NCBI GenBank assembly: GCA_932521025.1
Contig: OW051470.1
Location: 7,116,501 to 7,180,500, forward strand
Reading direction: 5' to 3'
DNA length: 64,000 nt
DNA from: Oscheius onirici
Taxonomy: Eukaryota; Nematoda; Chromadorea; Rhabditida; Rhabditidae
Numbering within the stretch: the first letter of the stretch is position 1; each line of letters starts with the position of its first letter. Positions 42,554 to 52,751 of the stretch are shown piece by piece. A program made the position numbers and the translations under genes. Under the pieces are notes generated by a model. The model saw only the letters and a program-made list of their open reading frames with translations, searched no databases and was not told where the DNA came from.

Positions 42554-43893
42554 ATGTTTCGACTCTTACTCGTACTGCTTCCTCTAGTTTCCGGATATGA
42601 TCCGGAAGTACGAATGACTGTCGTAAGTTCTCTGACACTTGAATTATGAAGACCTGTAGACAGAAGTCATCGCCAGATGGGGATATCCTGTGGAGACGCA
42701 TCAAGTGACGACGGAAAATGGCTACATCTTGACTCTTCATAGAATTCCACATGGAAAGACTTCAAAGACTAATGTTCCTAAAAGAGCCGTGTTTCTGCAA
42801 CACGGACTTTTGGCTTCCAGTTCAACGTGGATAACCAACCTCCCTCCCTTGTCCTTAGGTAATAGAATTCTCTGCCTCTTTTCTATTCTCTTCTTACCAT
42901 GAACTTTTATGTGACATAGAATAGTGATAAGAATCATCGTTTCTTCAGGTTACATCCTGGCTGACGCAGGCTTCGATGTCTGGATGGGCAACAGCAGAGG
43001 CAACAACTATAGCCGGAACCATACGACGTTGTCCGTCAAATCACTCAAGTTCTGGCGCTTCAGTTGGCAAGAAATGGCTCAGTATGATCTGGAAGCCTCG
43101 ATCGACTATGTGCTGAAGGAGACCGACCAGAAGGATCTGGACTACGTTGGGCACTCTCAAGGAACTCTCATAATGTTCTCAAAACTGGCAGAGGATGAAG
43201 CGTTCAACAACAAAATTCGACAGTTTCATGCCTTGGCTCCAATTGTCTCTGTTGGTTATTTACAGGGACTATTGAAGACGCTGTCCTTGCTTCCTTTGGA
43301 TTCTTTGCTCACTTTTGGAGATCTTGGGGAACTGTTGAGAGGAAACAACTGGTTCACCGATCTATTCAAGGGACCTTGTTACGAAGTGAGCTTTTTTGTT
43401 AAACCGACTAGTGATGTACACACTATCACTTCAATTTCAGCCAGATTCGGTTGACGTCTGTTCAAGACTTCTCTTCTCAATCAATGGGCCCAGTACGAAC
43501 CTCAACATGTCCAGAGTCCCCGTGTTTCTTAGCGACTATCCAGCTGGAACATCCACTCAAAATCTGATTCACTGGCTGCAGATGGTTAGGAGTGGAATAC
43601 ATGCAAAGTACGACAACGGCTTATGGAGAAATTTGGTTGTGTATGGAGCAGTTGTCCCTCCAGTCTTTGACATTTCAAAGATCAGAACTGACATTTATAT
43701 ATACTGGTCGGATTCGGATTCTCTGGCTACCAGAAAAGATATAACCAAGTATCTTTTGCCGCGATTGCCGAAGGAGTATGTGAAAGGAAACTATCGTCTG
43801 GAAGGATTCAATCATTTGGATTTTATTTGGGGAGGGTCGGCTGCCCAACTGATTTACGAGCAAATGATCAGGACTTTGAAGATGTCTTTTTGA
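42554..43893 (+). CDS. secreted acid lipase (LIPA/gastric lipase-like)
   Basis: Alpha/beta-hydrolase cleaving neutral lipids in lysosome or gut; nematodes have several (lipl family). Seen: signal peptide [50 protein letters not shown] (oxyanion region); [18 protein letters not shown]; nucleophile elbow [19 protein letters not shown] (Ser in GHSQG); [11 protein letters not shown]; acid residue region [14 protein letters not shown]; catalytic His in [11 protein letters not shown]. The full triad is present. Short introns; length of about 395 residues is normal. A second lipase lies at 61892 on the same strand. A palindromic-element arm begins 25 bp after the stop. Confidence 0.92.
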
Positions 43894-43917
43894 TAAATAG
43901 AATACTTTGAAGTGGAG

Positions 43918-44210
43918 AAAGAGTAAAATACGTTTTTCAAAAAAAGAAAGATGCGTCTCGATGAGGTGATTTTTTTTGTAGTTGACCATTTTTTTGTATC
44001 TCCTAACCTCAAAAAGTTATCGCGAAAATACGTTTTTGGTCCGATTTTCAAAGCTACCGTAACCCTTGATCCCAAAATCCAAAGTGTCCCAAAAGCTTTC
44101 AATAATTTTTTTTCGAGGTCTATTACCCCCAGGAACAATCCCAGACCGATCCGATCAATTTGAAGTGTAGCTGTAGTACTACGGGACACGACTTCTGACG
44201 CATCCTAATA
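43918..44210 (+). mobile_element. single arm of the palindromic element
   Basis: Nearly identical to 26190-26485, from AGTAAAATACGTTTTTC to CGGGACACGACTTCTGACG. Only one arm is present, without the tRNA-like centre. It overlaps the presumed 3' UTR of the lipase gene. Confidence 0.8.
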
Positions 44211-44664
44211 TGAAAAGACGAAGAGATTACAGCAAAGACCTACAAGCCAAAACTTTTGGGATAGCTAACGGAACAAACAGCAAACGACTACAGTTACAGG
44301 AAGCTCAGTGATGCGGTATAATTCAAACGAAAGAAATAGTATGAAGGGACGCTGCCAAGACTACAGCCAAGTATACGGTAGCTCAAAAGGGAAACGGTAG
44401 CACTACCCGAGGGATAGAAGAGAAACAGACTTGATTTAAAACGAATAAATATTGAAAGTTGTAGATGGGGGCAGGAGATCAGGGGAGGAGCAACTTTTTT
44501 GACGCTTTGTGTTCTGCCTCGACTTGTTTTGAATTTCTATTGTTTTGTTCATAAATTTCTTTTGAAAAGCTTTTGCAACAAACTTGCACTATTTTCTCAA
44601 AAACTTTGAGAAACTTTCAAGAAGCTTTCAATATTTGTATTTGTACTGTAGCCAGCTGGTAGCT

Positions 44665-45817
44665 ATGGCCATCGTCCGCGAAAGGTGCGTTTTTCCCTCG
44701 AAAAAAAGCAATGAACTTCAGTTTCGACATCTCGTTCATCAAGCTGATCGTGGTCGGCGAGCCGCGAGTAGGCAAGACGTCGCTGATTCGGACGATGAAG
44801 GAAGGCCAATTTCAGGAGCAATGGGACGACTGGGGCGAGGATTTGGTCCGAAAGATCATCTACTGGTCGGAGGAGAAGATTTCGCTGCAGATGGGCGAGC
44901 TACAACTCGACGGATTGACCCAATTGCCGGAATGGGCCGAAGAGGCCAAAGGTGTGCTTCTGCTCTACGACAACGACGACAAGGAGACTCTGGATGGCGT
45001 CAAGAACAAGGTAGGCTTTTTTTTCTGAGAGGAAAAGATTTGAACTTGACGAAGTCTTTTACAATCAGTATGTCAGTAGTGGTAGTGTCTGTATGGTGGA
45101 ACTAAGAAATATTCCCATTCGTTGTGAGATATATTCACAATTGAATCAGGTTAGAATTGGATACTCAGTCAAGCTAATCATTCCGGGCTAACTAAGGTTC
45201 TTGGCGGTGTGAGTTCACTGCTTTCCACACTGTGAGTGCAGTTATCTTCTTACGAGCAACAATAGCTCTATGCAGTATTCGGTCAGTTTTACGGGCAGAA
45301 TCTTTATCTGAATTAGAGGAGATCTGAGAAACAGTGAGAGTCGGAGAAATTGATCGTATGACCCTTCTTTCAGTGGTACTCCTTGGTGAATCATCACTTC
45401 GCCCACATCCCGCTCTGGCTGATCCGAACCAAAGCAGACGAGCCGTCGGAAAAAATGCTGCTTGACGGGATGAGACTGCGACAGCAGATGCACGCCACTG
45501 GCTTCTTCTACTGTTCGGCCAAGAAGCTGGAAGGAGTGGACGAGGCCTTCACGGAGGTGCTGAAGAATCTCCGTCAGCAGGAGCGAAGGAAGACGACCGA
45601 AGTGGCCAACGACCCGCTGAACGCGGCCAGCTCGATGGCCTGCTTCGGCATAATGCTCTCGAATTCGGGTCCGCTCGTCCGACAGGGCTTCTCGAACATC
45701 TACGAGTGCATCAGAAATCCACAGTCCTTCGTCCAGCAAAAGAAGACCATCCAAGGATATCTGCCCTTTCTTAACTTTGGACTGCCGAAAGACGACGGGG
45801 AGGAGAAGAAGACATAG
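44665..45817 (+). CDS. divergent small GTPase-like protein
   Basis: Ras-superfamily fold. Seen: MAIVRES, a 40-nt intron, then FIKLIVVGEPRVGKTSLIR, an intact P-loop. The switch II DxxG is degenerate (LDGLTQLPEW). VLLLYDNDDKETLDGV occupies beta 4, and after a 370-nt intron LWLIRTKADEPSEK stands for NKxD (here TKAD) and FFYCSAKKLEGVDEAF is the SAK loop. A 60-residue tail (ASSMACFGIMLSNSG; FSNIYECIRNPQSF) ends DDGEEKKT without a prenylation CaaX box. It probably binds nucleotide, but hydrolysis may be impaired. Close to Rab/Ras-like orphan GTPases; exact subfamily not recognised. Confidence 0.68.
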
Positions 45818-46705
45818 GCAGGAAGATACAGGGTAGAAATAAACAATAGACGTATTCTTTGTCTCCGTTTTCTAACCATGAATTGAATTGAGAACGATAT
45901 TATGTGAGTAAACAATGACAACGATTCGTTTTTCGTCTAGTTCAGTTATAGCTCCATAACATGCAAGTGGTTTGGTAATACTATAGCAGGCACCCCCTCC
46001 ATTCAAATATTTTGGCGCGCAATGTGTGAAATCGGGATTTTCACCACTTTTCCGTTATTTTTTCACGTTCTAGATGTGTTTATCGAACTCGGCGCCAATT
46101 ATAACCCCTAGGATGCCGAAATACTTGAAAAATTAGGCGAATACTTCAGAATAAGCAACATCGCTAACATATTGCACCCCCCGAGAGTTTCTCTAGATTT
46201 TTCACTATTTTATTCGATTGGACACTTACCCAAGAGGTAGTTTTTGATGCTGCGTTCGATAAAAGCAGCTAGAACGTGAAAAAATACTGGAAAAATGGTT
46301 AAAAATGCGAATTTAGTCAATTTATGGCTTGCGCGCCAAAATATTTGAATGGAGGGGGGTGCTGCTATAGTATTACCAGCGTTGCCGAGGTTAGAACTGT
46401 ACAACAATCAGAAATAAATCTTTACTCTATTTTTTGGCTAGACACGAAAAGAAATCACACGATTCTGTGACCCGGCTGCACAGATCAGAGAGACTGGATG
46501 AGTGGGGAATATACACGGATTTTTACAGTTACCGGCTACTGAAACGAGACTCTATTTGGGGGCAGTTGATGGGGATATACACTAGAATACAGAGATTCTG
46601 AGGAGTCTCTTGCGGGTCTGTCTCCACTGATTCAATCCAGAGAATGGGGACTGGATCATTAGAAAGTAGAAACAATACAAGAGAACAATCTTGGGGAAAC
46701 TAGAA
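45818..46705. other. 0.9-kb spacer between the GTPase-like gene and DCAF4-like
   Basis: Filled largely by the foldback element at 45974-46377. The rest, 46378-46705, is plain AT-rich DNA just beyond the 3' end of the minus gene. Confidence 0.5.
45974..46377. mobile_element. foldback/MITE element, about 400 bp
   Basis: Ends GGTAATACTATAGCAG and its reverse complement. About 48 bp are nearly perfect (GGAGGGGGTGC and GCGCGCCAAAATATTTGAAT blocks), and weaker matching continues inward to TTTTTTCACGTTCTAG (about 130 bp in all). No coding frame. Confidence 0.82.
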
Positions 46706-49202
46706 CTAGAGACCTAGCTGATGCACATTGATACTGGAACCGGATGCCACGACTAGAGCTGTGTTGCCGACTTGTCCGCCCCAGCTGTCGCTATAGGCTA
46801 TTCGTGGAAATTCCGAGTTCGCGGTCAGAGGTTGGGGAGACGGGAGTTCGCATAGAAGTTCGCCAGATGAGATGGACCAGCCACGTGTACAGCCGTCGGA
46901 TCCGACTGAAAAGAACTTTATGACCTTTAGCTTTTGGAAGTATATTTTTATTTGCCTCGACCGAATTTCTGGAATTTGCAAGCAAATCTACAGTGTTATT
47001 CTCTCTCCAATCCTGTTTTTGATTAGGACCAGATAAGCTCCTTGACATTCTACTGGTATTTGGGACAAGACCATTACTTGATTCTACTTGTTCTGCCATC
47101 CCGTATTCTTACTGGTACATTCCATGTGACTACTAGTGACTCCAAATACTTCTACTGTACCTCTACTCATAACAATCTGTCATCATATTTTGTTCCCACT
47201 GCCTGGATTAGCCTTTTGATTTTCTGATGTCATCCGTGTGTGTCAGTTTTTAGATAAGTTTAAAGTCTTCTCTGACTGCTAAATGCGGTTCCTTCTCTGT
47301 GAACTGCGACCTGTGAATCATGGAGAACGATTTCTTGACTCCTTATCACTGGCATAAACAAGAGTCGCTTCCTCAATAGAACTGTCTGATTATTGGTTTT
47401 GGCCTCTCGTATCAGAAAAAACAAAGACTCACCAGCAAAGACGAATCTCTCCTCTTTGTCCACAATGCAGGATAACTTGTAACCCTCGTTCCGATGTCCT
47501 TCATATTCCAGAACAGGCCGTGTCTTCTGTCGCAAGTCCCACAGCTTCAAATGTCCATCAAAGGCCTGTGTCAGGACGTGATCCCGATACTGACTCTGAA
47601 GTGGCTGAACGAAGCAACACTTTTTGGTGTCAGGCCAGTCCGTCTCGTCGTTGTCGATGCAATGTCGACTGTACATTCGGAGATCCGAGCACATGACATT
47701 TTTGCCGCGCGGACACATTATGATAATGTTGCCGTCGGCTGAGAACTTCTGACAGACCACTTGCTTCCCCCGAGTCGAGATCAGGAACTTTTTCTCCGTC
47801 ACGATATCACAGATTCGGGCAGAGTCTTCGAGTCCTAGCGATATGTACATCTTGTTCGGCGACCAGCCGCAGCTCCAAATGTGGTCGGAGGTAGATGACC
47901 ACTCAATGTTGTAGATTGGACTATCCAGCGTGATGTCATTCTCTGGATTGCTCCATTCAGCCAAAGGGTGAAGCAGCACATTGCAACGGGAACGGAGCTG
48001 GTTCCGTTTGAACCTAGGAGATGAAAATGAGAAAGACAAGTATACTTACATTGTGGAGGCAGTCACATAGAGACATCCAGTTACTTCGGAATCTATCGGA
48101 GCTATACACATGTCTACAATCTCGGGGTCGACGATTTCAATGCTGTTCCGACTTTGTTCGAAGCGAAGTCCCATCGTGTTCTGCAGACTTGAGTCGTCTC
48201 TTTCGACGAGATGGTAGGCTTCACTGAAACGGGAGGTTAGTTGGAAGATATTGTTCGAGTTAAATGGAAAAGTTTTGCAACAGTTCAAGGCTCGATGATT
48301 CTTCGGTTCATAGTCGTTCAAAACCCCACCTTTGTAGTCTTCTATCCACCGAGACGTTGAGACAATTGCTGAAGGCAATGTCGTTTCCTCCCCAGCAACC
48401 GAACAGACTTGTCCCGTCGTTGGAAACTGAGAGGAATTTGCACCCGGTGATCTCATTGTAAGTGAACGTGTTCTGAAATCAGGGTTCTTTATTAAAATAC
48501 GAAAAGAAAAAACCTGAACATCGTGGACGGAATGAGGCGAATCTTTGATTGAAGTCAGTCTTGACTCTGCCATCTTTCTCTCCATCTGCTCGGCTGACAG
48601 TCCGCCTCGTTGAATCTCTGAACAATCGTTTGTATGAATCAAGAAACACCTACTGGACTGCAGAGAAGACAGAGATTTAGTTCTTGGCTGTCTCTTGATC
48701 ACCTCCCTGTGCTCTTCCACCTCGACCATCAGCTTCTGTTGTTTCTTCTTGGCCTCCAGATCTGCACGATTGTATCCAGAGATTCCAGACTGGTCAGAAG
48801 CAATGGCAAAGTACTTCCCACGCGCCGCATCGAAGTACATTCCCGGCAGTTCGGGAAGTTCGGGAACAGCTGGAGGTTGCTGTTGGGAAGACGGTCCTTG
48901 CCGGTGACCTCGTCGCTGTCTCCCACGGTTGTTCTGAAAAAGAGGATTCGTATAAGAGAGAACGGGATTCGGCAGTAATGGGACAGGATAAAAAGACTCA
49001 CACTCCGATGCTGGTAAGATTGGGTCAAGTGCTGTTCTTCTGGGCGTTCACCTAAACAGAGCAGATCTCTCTGGATTAGTTGATTCGACTCACCATGACT
49101 CTCCGTCGGTCGTCTTCTCCTCTTGCCGCCTCGTTTGTTGCCATTCCATACATTCGGCTTGTAGCTGCTCGGCTCTGAGCAGTTCCGTTGTCTATTTGAC
49201 AT
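46706..49202 (-). CDS. DCAF4: DCAF4-like WD40 protein
   Basis: DCAF4 family members are substrate receptors of CUL4-DDB1 ubiquitin ligases. Seen: basic start MSNRQRNCSEPSSYKPN, RRGHRQGPSSQQQPPAV, then the diagnostic ELPGMYFDAARGKYFAIASD and a coiled segment RADLEAKKKQQKLMVEVEEH. WD-type blades follow: FLSVSNDGTSLFGCWGG, GMRFEQSRNSIEIVDPE-like segments, CSWGWSPNKMYISLGLEDSA-like (read WSCGWSPNKMYISLG), AFDGHLKLWDLRQKTRPV, EEYRFVFAG-like and CTRGWSISSGELL. It ends INVHQLGL. Several introns, 40-260 nt. A WDxR-type residue set (LWDLR) is visible in one blade, as needed for DDB1 docking. Exons between 46990 and 47270 are less certain. Confidence 0.65.
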
Positions 49203-49925
49203 CTCATGCGTTCTGAAAATTGTCCGGTTTGCGAAAAAATGATGTCTCCGAATAAGGGAAAACTTCAAAACCACGTGGAATTACAGCCAGAGAACTGATA
49301 GGTCTGAGCGAGTATGGGGAAAACAACAGAAAAAGTCACATGCCGATCAGCGCCAGGCCAGCGTCTCGATGAAAATGGCAATGCGTACCGTGGAGGCCAA
49401 TACAAAATTGAAAAAGCAAAACTCAACTTTGGAATTCTAACAAAAGCAACTGACTGGAAATATAAGGAAAAATGAGCTAGAGAGGGAGAGTTTGATTGCA
49501 AGCGTAGTGTCATTTTAAAAAGCACTGCTTGTGAAATACGGCACAAGTGTTGCAACTGTAAAAGAAAGGTGACCTAGACATTATACATTATATTCAGAAG
49601 AACTTTTCAGTATTCAGCCCTGAATTCCATGGAAATCGAACGAGTTCACTTTACACATGAACCTGAAACTAGTGAGCTAACGAAACAAAGTTTTAAGTGG
49701 TTTCTTTCTCAATACTTCTTCTAGTTATCAAGATTGGTGAATAAACGACAAGATGATGTCAGGGTGAAGCTGTCGAACAGTTGTTTACAAACCTCACTTG
49801 CTAATTTGAACAAAACGTATCCGATAATCTCGTGGGCGAGTAATGTGAGGTTGGTCACTTCTGAACTTTGATGATTGTCTGAAACCAAAAGTTTTTTTTT
49901 TGAAAAACGCTTGTTTTTTCAAATA

Positions 49926-50203
49926 CAAGGATAGCACCGCCCTTCCAGGGCTAAAGATTCCTTGTCTTCTCCTATCACTTCTTTCTCGGACTCTCAGTTC
50001 CCCCTCTATTATACCCTTGTCAGTCCGTTCCAGTTACCCCCTGTCCTTCCAAAGAAACTCAAGTCATAAGAACCCTTCACGCACTTGCTTTTCTTGTCGC
50101 GGCTTGTTAAAAACTAATTTGCGCACAAAGCTCCCCTCCTTATCCTCAATTAGAGCTTCAGATACACACACAGACGCGAGAGCATTTTTAAGTGGATACC
50201 AAA
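49926..50203 (+). repeat. dispersed repeat, copy 2
   Basis: Starts CAAGGATAGCACCGCCC and ends CATTTTTAAGTGG. It shares the conserved GTTAAAAACTAATTTGCGC and AAAGCTCCCCTCCTTAT blocks with copy 1. Confidence 0.8.
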
Positions 50204-51189
50204 GTTCGGGTTGCTGACTTGTCGAGACTTGTAAAAATAAAACTTTAAAAACGACTTGTCAAGTCTTGTCGAAACTAAACTCTAAAAAGCTACTAGTATT
50301 GTAGCTTCAAGTCGACTACTGTGCGGATGGCTGCCTCTTCTCTTCAAAAAAGGTCAGGTGTTTCTACTTTTCCAGTTTTACAAAACAGTAGACAGAGACA
50401 ATTGACATTGCGAACTGTAGCGCCACAGACTTTCGCGTTCTCAAAAAAGAGACGGCAATGTGACAGTCAGTTGTGAATCCGCCACAGCTGACAGCCTTCG
50501 AAAGAAGGTGTCAAGCTCGGTTCTCCCTGGTTCTCTGGGCACCTCCTTGAATCCACAGCGGTGTTTGGTATAGTTCTTGGAGACCCGAGAACCATTGGGG
50601 AAAACTGAGAGTTCTCTTCTTCGCGCAAAAACATTGATATTCACTGACAGGCATCAGATATAGCTTTTCTTTGTTCTGTTCTCTTGTATTAGTTTTCAGA
50701 AGCCAAGTCTGCTGTCTGGATTGGAACTCGACGAGTGTTTCTCCTTGTGAACGAGCCTCTACTGGAATTACTACTCTGAATTGATGAAGACTGCCTTACT
50801 GGACAAAATGAGGACGACATCACTCTACAAGGTCAATATTGGGAGACTAGAAAGTGCGAATACTCCCGCATTTGGTAAATCCCAAACCGAAACGAGTCGC
50901 TAGGGGTTCAAGCCGAAAATGCGACTGATACGACAGATACGAGGAAACTGACTGATACGATAGTACAGGTATAGGCTGAAAAACTACTGGTAGTACAAAG
51001 AAAAGACTGAATTCTCAGAGAGAGATTTGTTCAGGCTGTTCTTTGTACGCGCTTCTAGTGGACTCAGTCGGTCTTCTTCTCGGCTTATCGACTACTAACA
51101 GTATAAGTAGGCGAGGAGAACATTTGAACCTGATCAGTCCAACAAGTTAGACGAAACGGTAGAACTGGTGCACTACTACTAGTGTCCAA

Positions 51190-51435
51190 GATTCCTGGAA
51201 GAAAAGATTCGCTCTGTTCTCAGGAAGGCAAAGACTGGAATTCCTAACGGACCTTTCCCACTACTGTCTCTCTACAGGGCAATCGCCTCAAGCGCTCTCT
51301 GATGGAAATATTGTGCTGATTCCAAAGAATGGAAATCTGACAAACCTATCAAATTGGAGACCTATCACTCTTCTTCCTGTATGTTACAAGTTACTATCGT
51401 CGCTTGTACTGAGCAGGATGGAAGCACTCCAATGA
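51190..51435 (+). pseudogene. LINE reverse-transcriptase fragment
   Basis: Reads ALSDGNIVLIPKNGNLTN, NWRPITLLPVCYKLLSSL and VLSRMEALQ then stop, a clear RT domain block (IPK...NWRPITLL...K). The upstream KIRSVLRKAKTGIPNGPF is in another frame, so at least one frameshift is present. Too short to function; it resembles a different LINE group from the copy at 30.3-32.1 kb. Confidence 0.75.
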
Positions 51436-51549
51436 TCACACCTCTCCTGTAGTCTTATCGGAATGCCATCACCTGAAAAATTCATTCACATTTGGATGTT
51501 TGTTCCGCGCCGAACGGCGATTGTTCCGCCCAGAAAACGAAAAGGGACG

Positions 51550-51567
51550 ATTGTTCCGCGGAACAAT
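51550..51567. repeat. perfect 18-bp palindrome
   Basis: ATTGTTCCGCGGAACAAT. The half-site GATTGTTCCGC recurs twice just upstream (51499-51530). Role unknown. Confidence 0.75.
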
Positions 51568-51689
51568 AGTCCCGCCGCCGTTCAAATTTGCATTTTTCCC
51601 ATAAGTACAACGAATAATGACAGTTGATTTAAACGAATAAAATGACAAAAAGGTGGGTAACAGTAAGCACAATCAAAAATATGGGGGAT

Positions 51690-51761
51690 GACTTTACGCA
51701 CCGCCCTAATTTGGGGGGGGGGGAGGACTTTACACACCCATCCAAAACGGTGCGTAAAGTC
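51690..51761. repeat. inverted repeat with G-run
   Basis: GACTTTACGCACCG at 51690 and its reverse complement ending at 51761 flank about 44 bp that hold an 11-G run and a further GGACTTTACACACC variant. Small foldback unit. Confidence 0.7.
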
Positions 51762-51769
51762 CCCCACCC

Positions 51770-51895
51770 GATGTGAACCCAGCAGACGAGAGTCAGCAGC
51801 ATGTTAGCCAGAACAGGCAGCACCAGACGCTGACAGTCGAGAAGACGCTTCAGATACTTCTTCGTCACCGGGTTGCAAGCGAAATTCAGCTCCAT
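51770..51895 (-). other. possible orphan exon
   Basis: MELNFACNPVTKKYLKRLLD then VLPVLANMLLTLVCWVHIG, starting right after CAGTTCAG and ending at a GTGGGG donor-like site. One amphipathic and one membrane-like segment. No partner exons or family found. Confidence 0.2.
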
Positions 51896-52751
51896 CTGAA
51901 CTGGTTCTGATTGTTGAGAGATGAGGAAACTGTTGAGAGATGAAAAAACCAGTTCTGGAGGGCGGAGGCGAGCGACTGACGAGTTCTCTTGGTAGCTTCT
52001 TCGGAAAAAAACTTGTCAAAGCTTGTTTTGAATTCGAGAAAAATAAAAACTAAAGATATTAGGGTTCGCTTTTTTGTGTTAGAATAAAAAGTACATGACA
52101 AAGGTTTGAAGAGGATCGTAACACACCACACTCTGCTGGTCCTGAGACATGTTCAATGAAAAAAACTAGCCTGTTCTTACTGTCTGATCTGGGGACTACA
52201 TGCCCTTTAATACTTCTCGACTCTCCTGTCACTATTGGATGGGGTTTCAGTGTGACTGGTTTTCTCTCGTAGATCCAGTAGAGCATCTGATACTATCGGT
52301 CGAGTTTCCGTGATGAGCTGTGGATCAGCGCTTTGTAAGCGATTCAAGAGGAACACATTACTTTTATTTTGGTTTTCTTTACTTCATAGTAGGTTACAAT
52401 CTACGAAGTGGTCTTGTTGAGAGCCCTGAACCGCTAGAAATGGTATTAAAACAAGCGTCTGTTCGCGTAGTGCTCGTACAATGTCCCCTGTCCCATCAGC
52501 TCTTTGGAACTTTCCTTATTTTCTGTTTTACTGGCTGCACGCGTCTTAGTTGCCTTATAACCCAATTTTCTGTCCGATTACTGTCTGTAGTTTTCATGGC
52601 TCTTGATAGTGTTCAAAATCGCCTCGCGAAAAACTATGGCAATTTACAAGCTCCCAAAAACTTCTAAAATAAGTTTCTCTTTGAAAAAATAAACAAATTA
52701 CTAGTAGCATTGACTGAAGGTAATCAAAGTCAATGCGACAGTCAAAGTGTG

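Larger units (their letters stand above)
49203..52751. other. 3.5-kb gene-poor, repeat-rich region
   Basis: Contains dispersed-repeat copy 2, a retroelement scrap at 51190-51435, palindromes at 51550-51567 and 51690-51761, and a possible orphan exon at 51770-51895. No confident complete gene. Confidence 0.5.
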
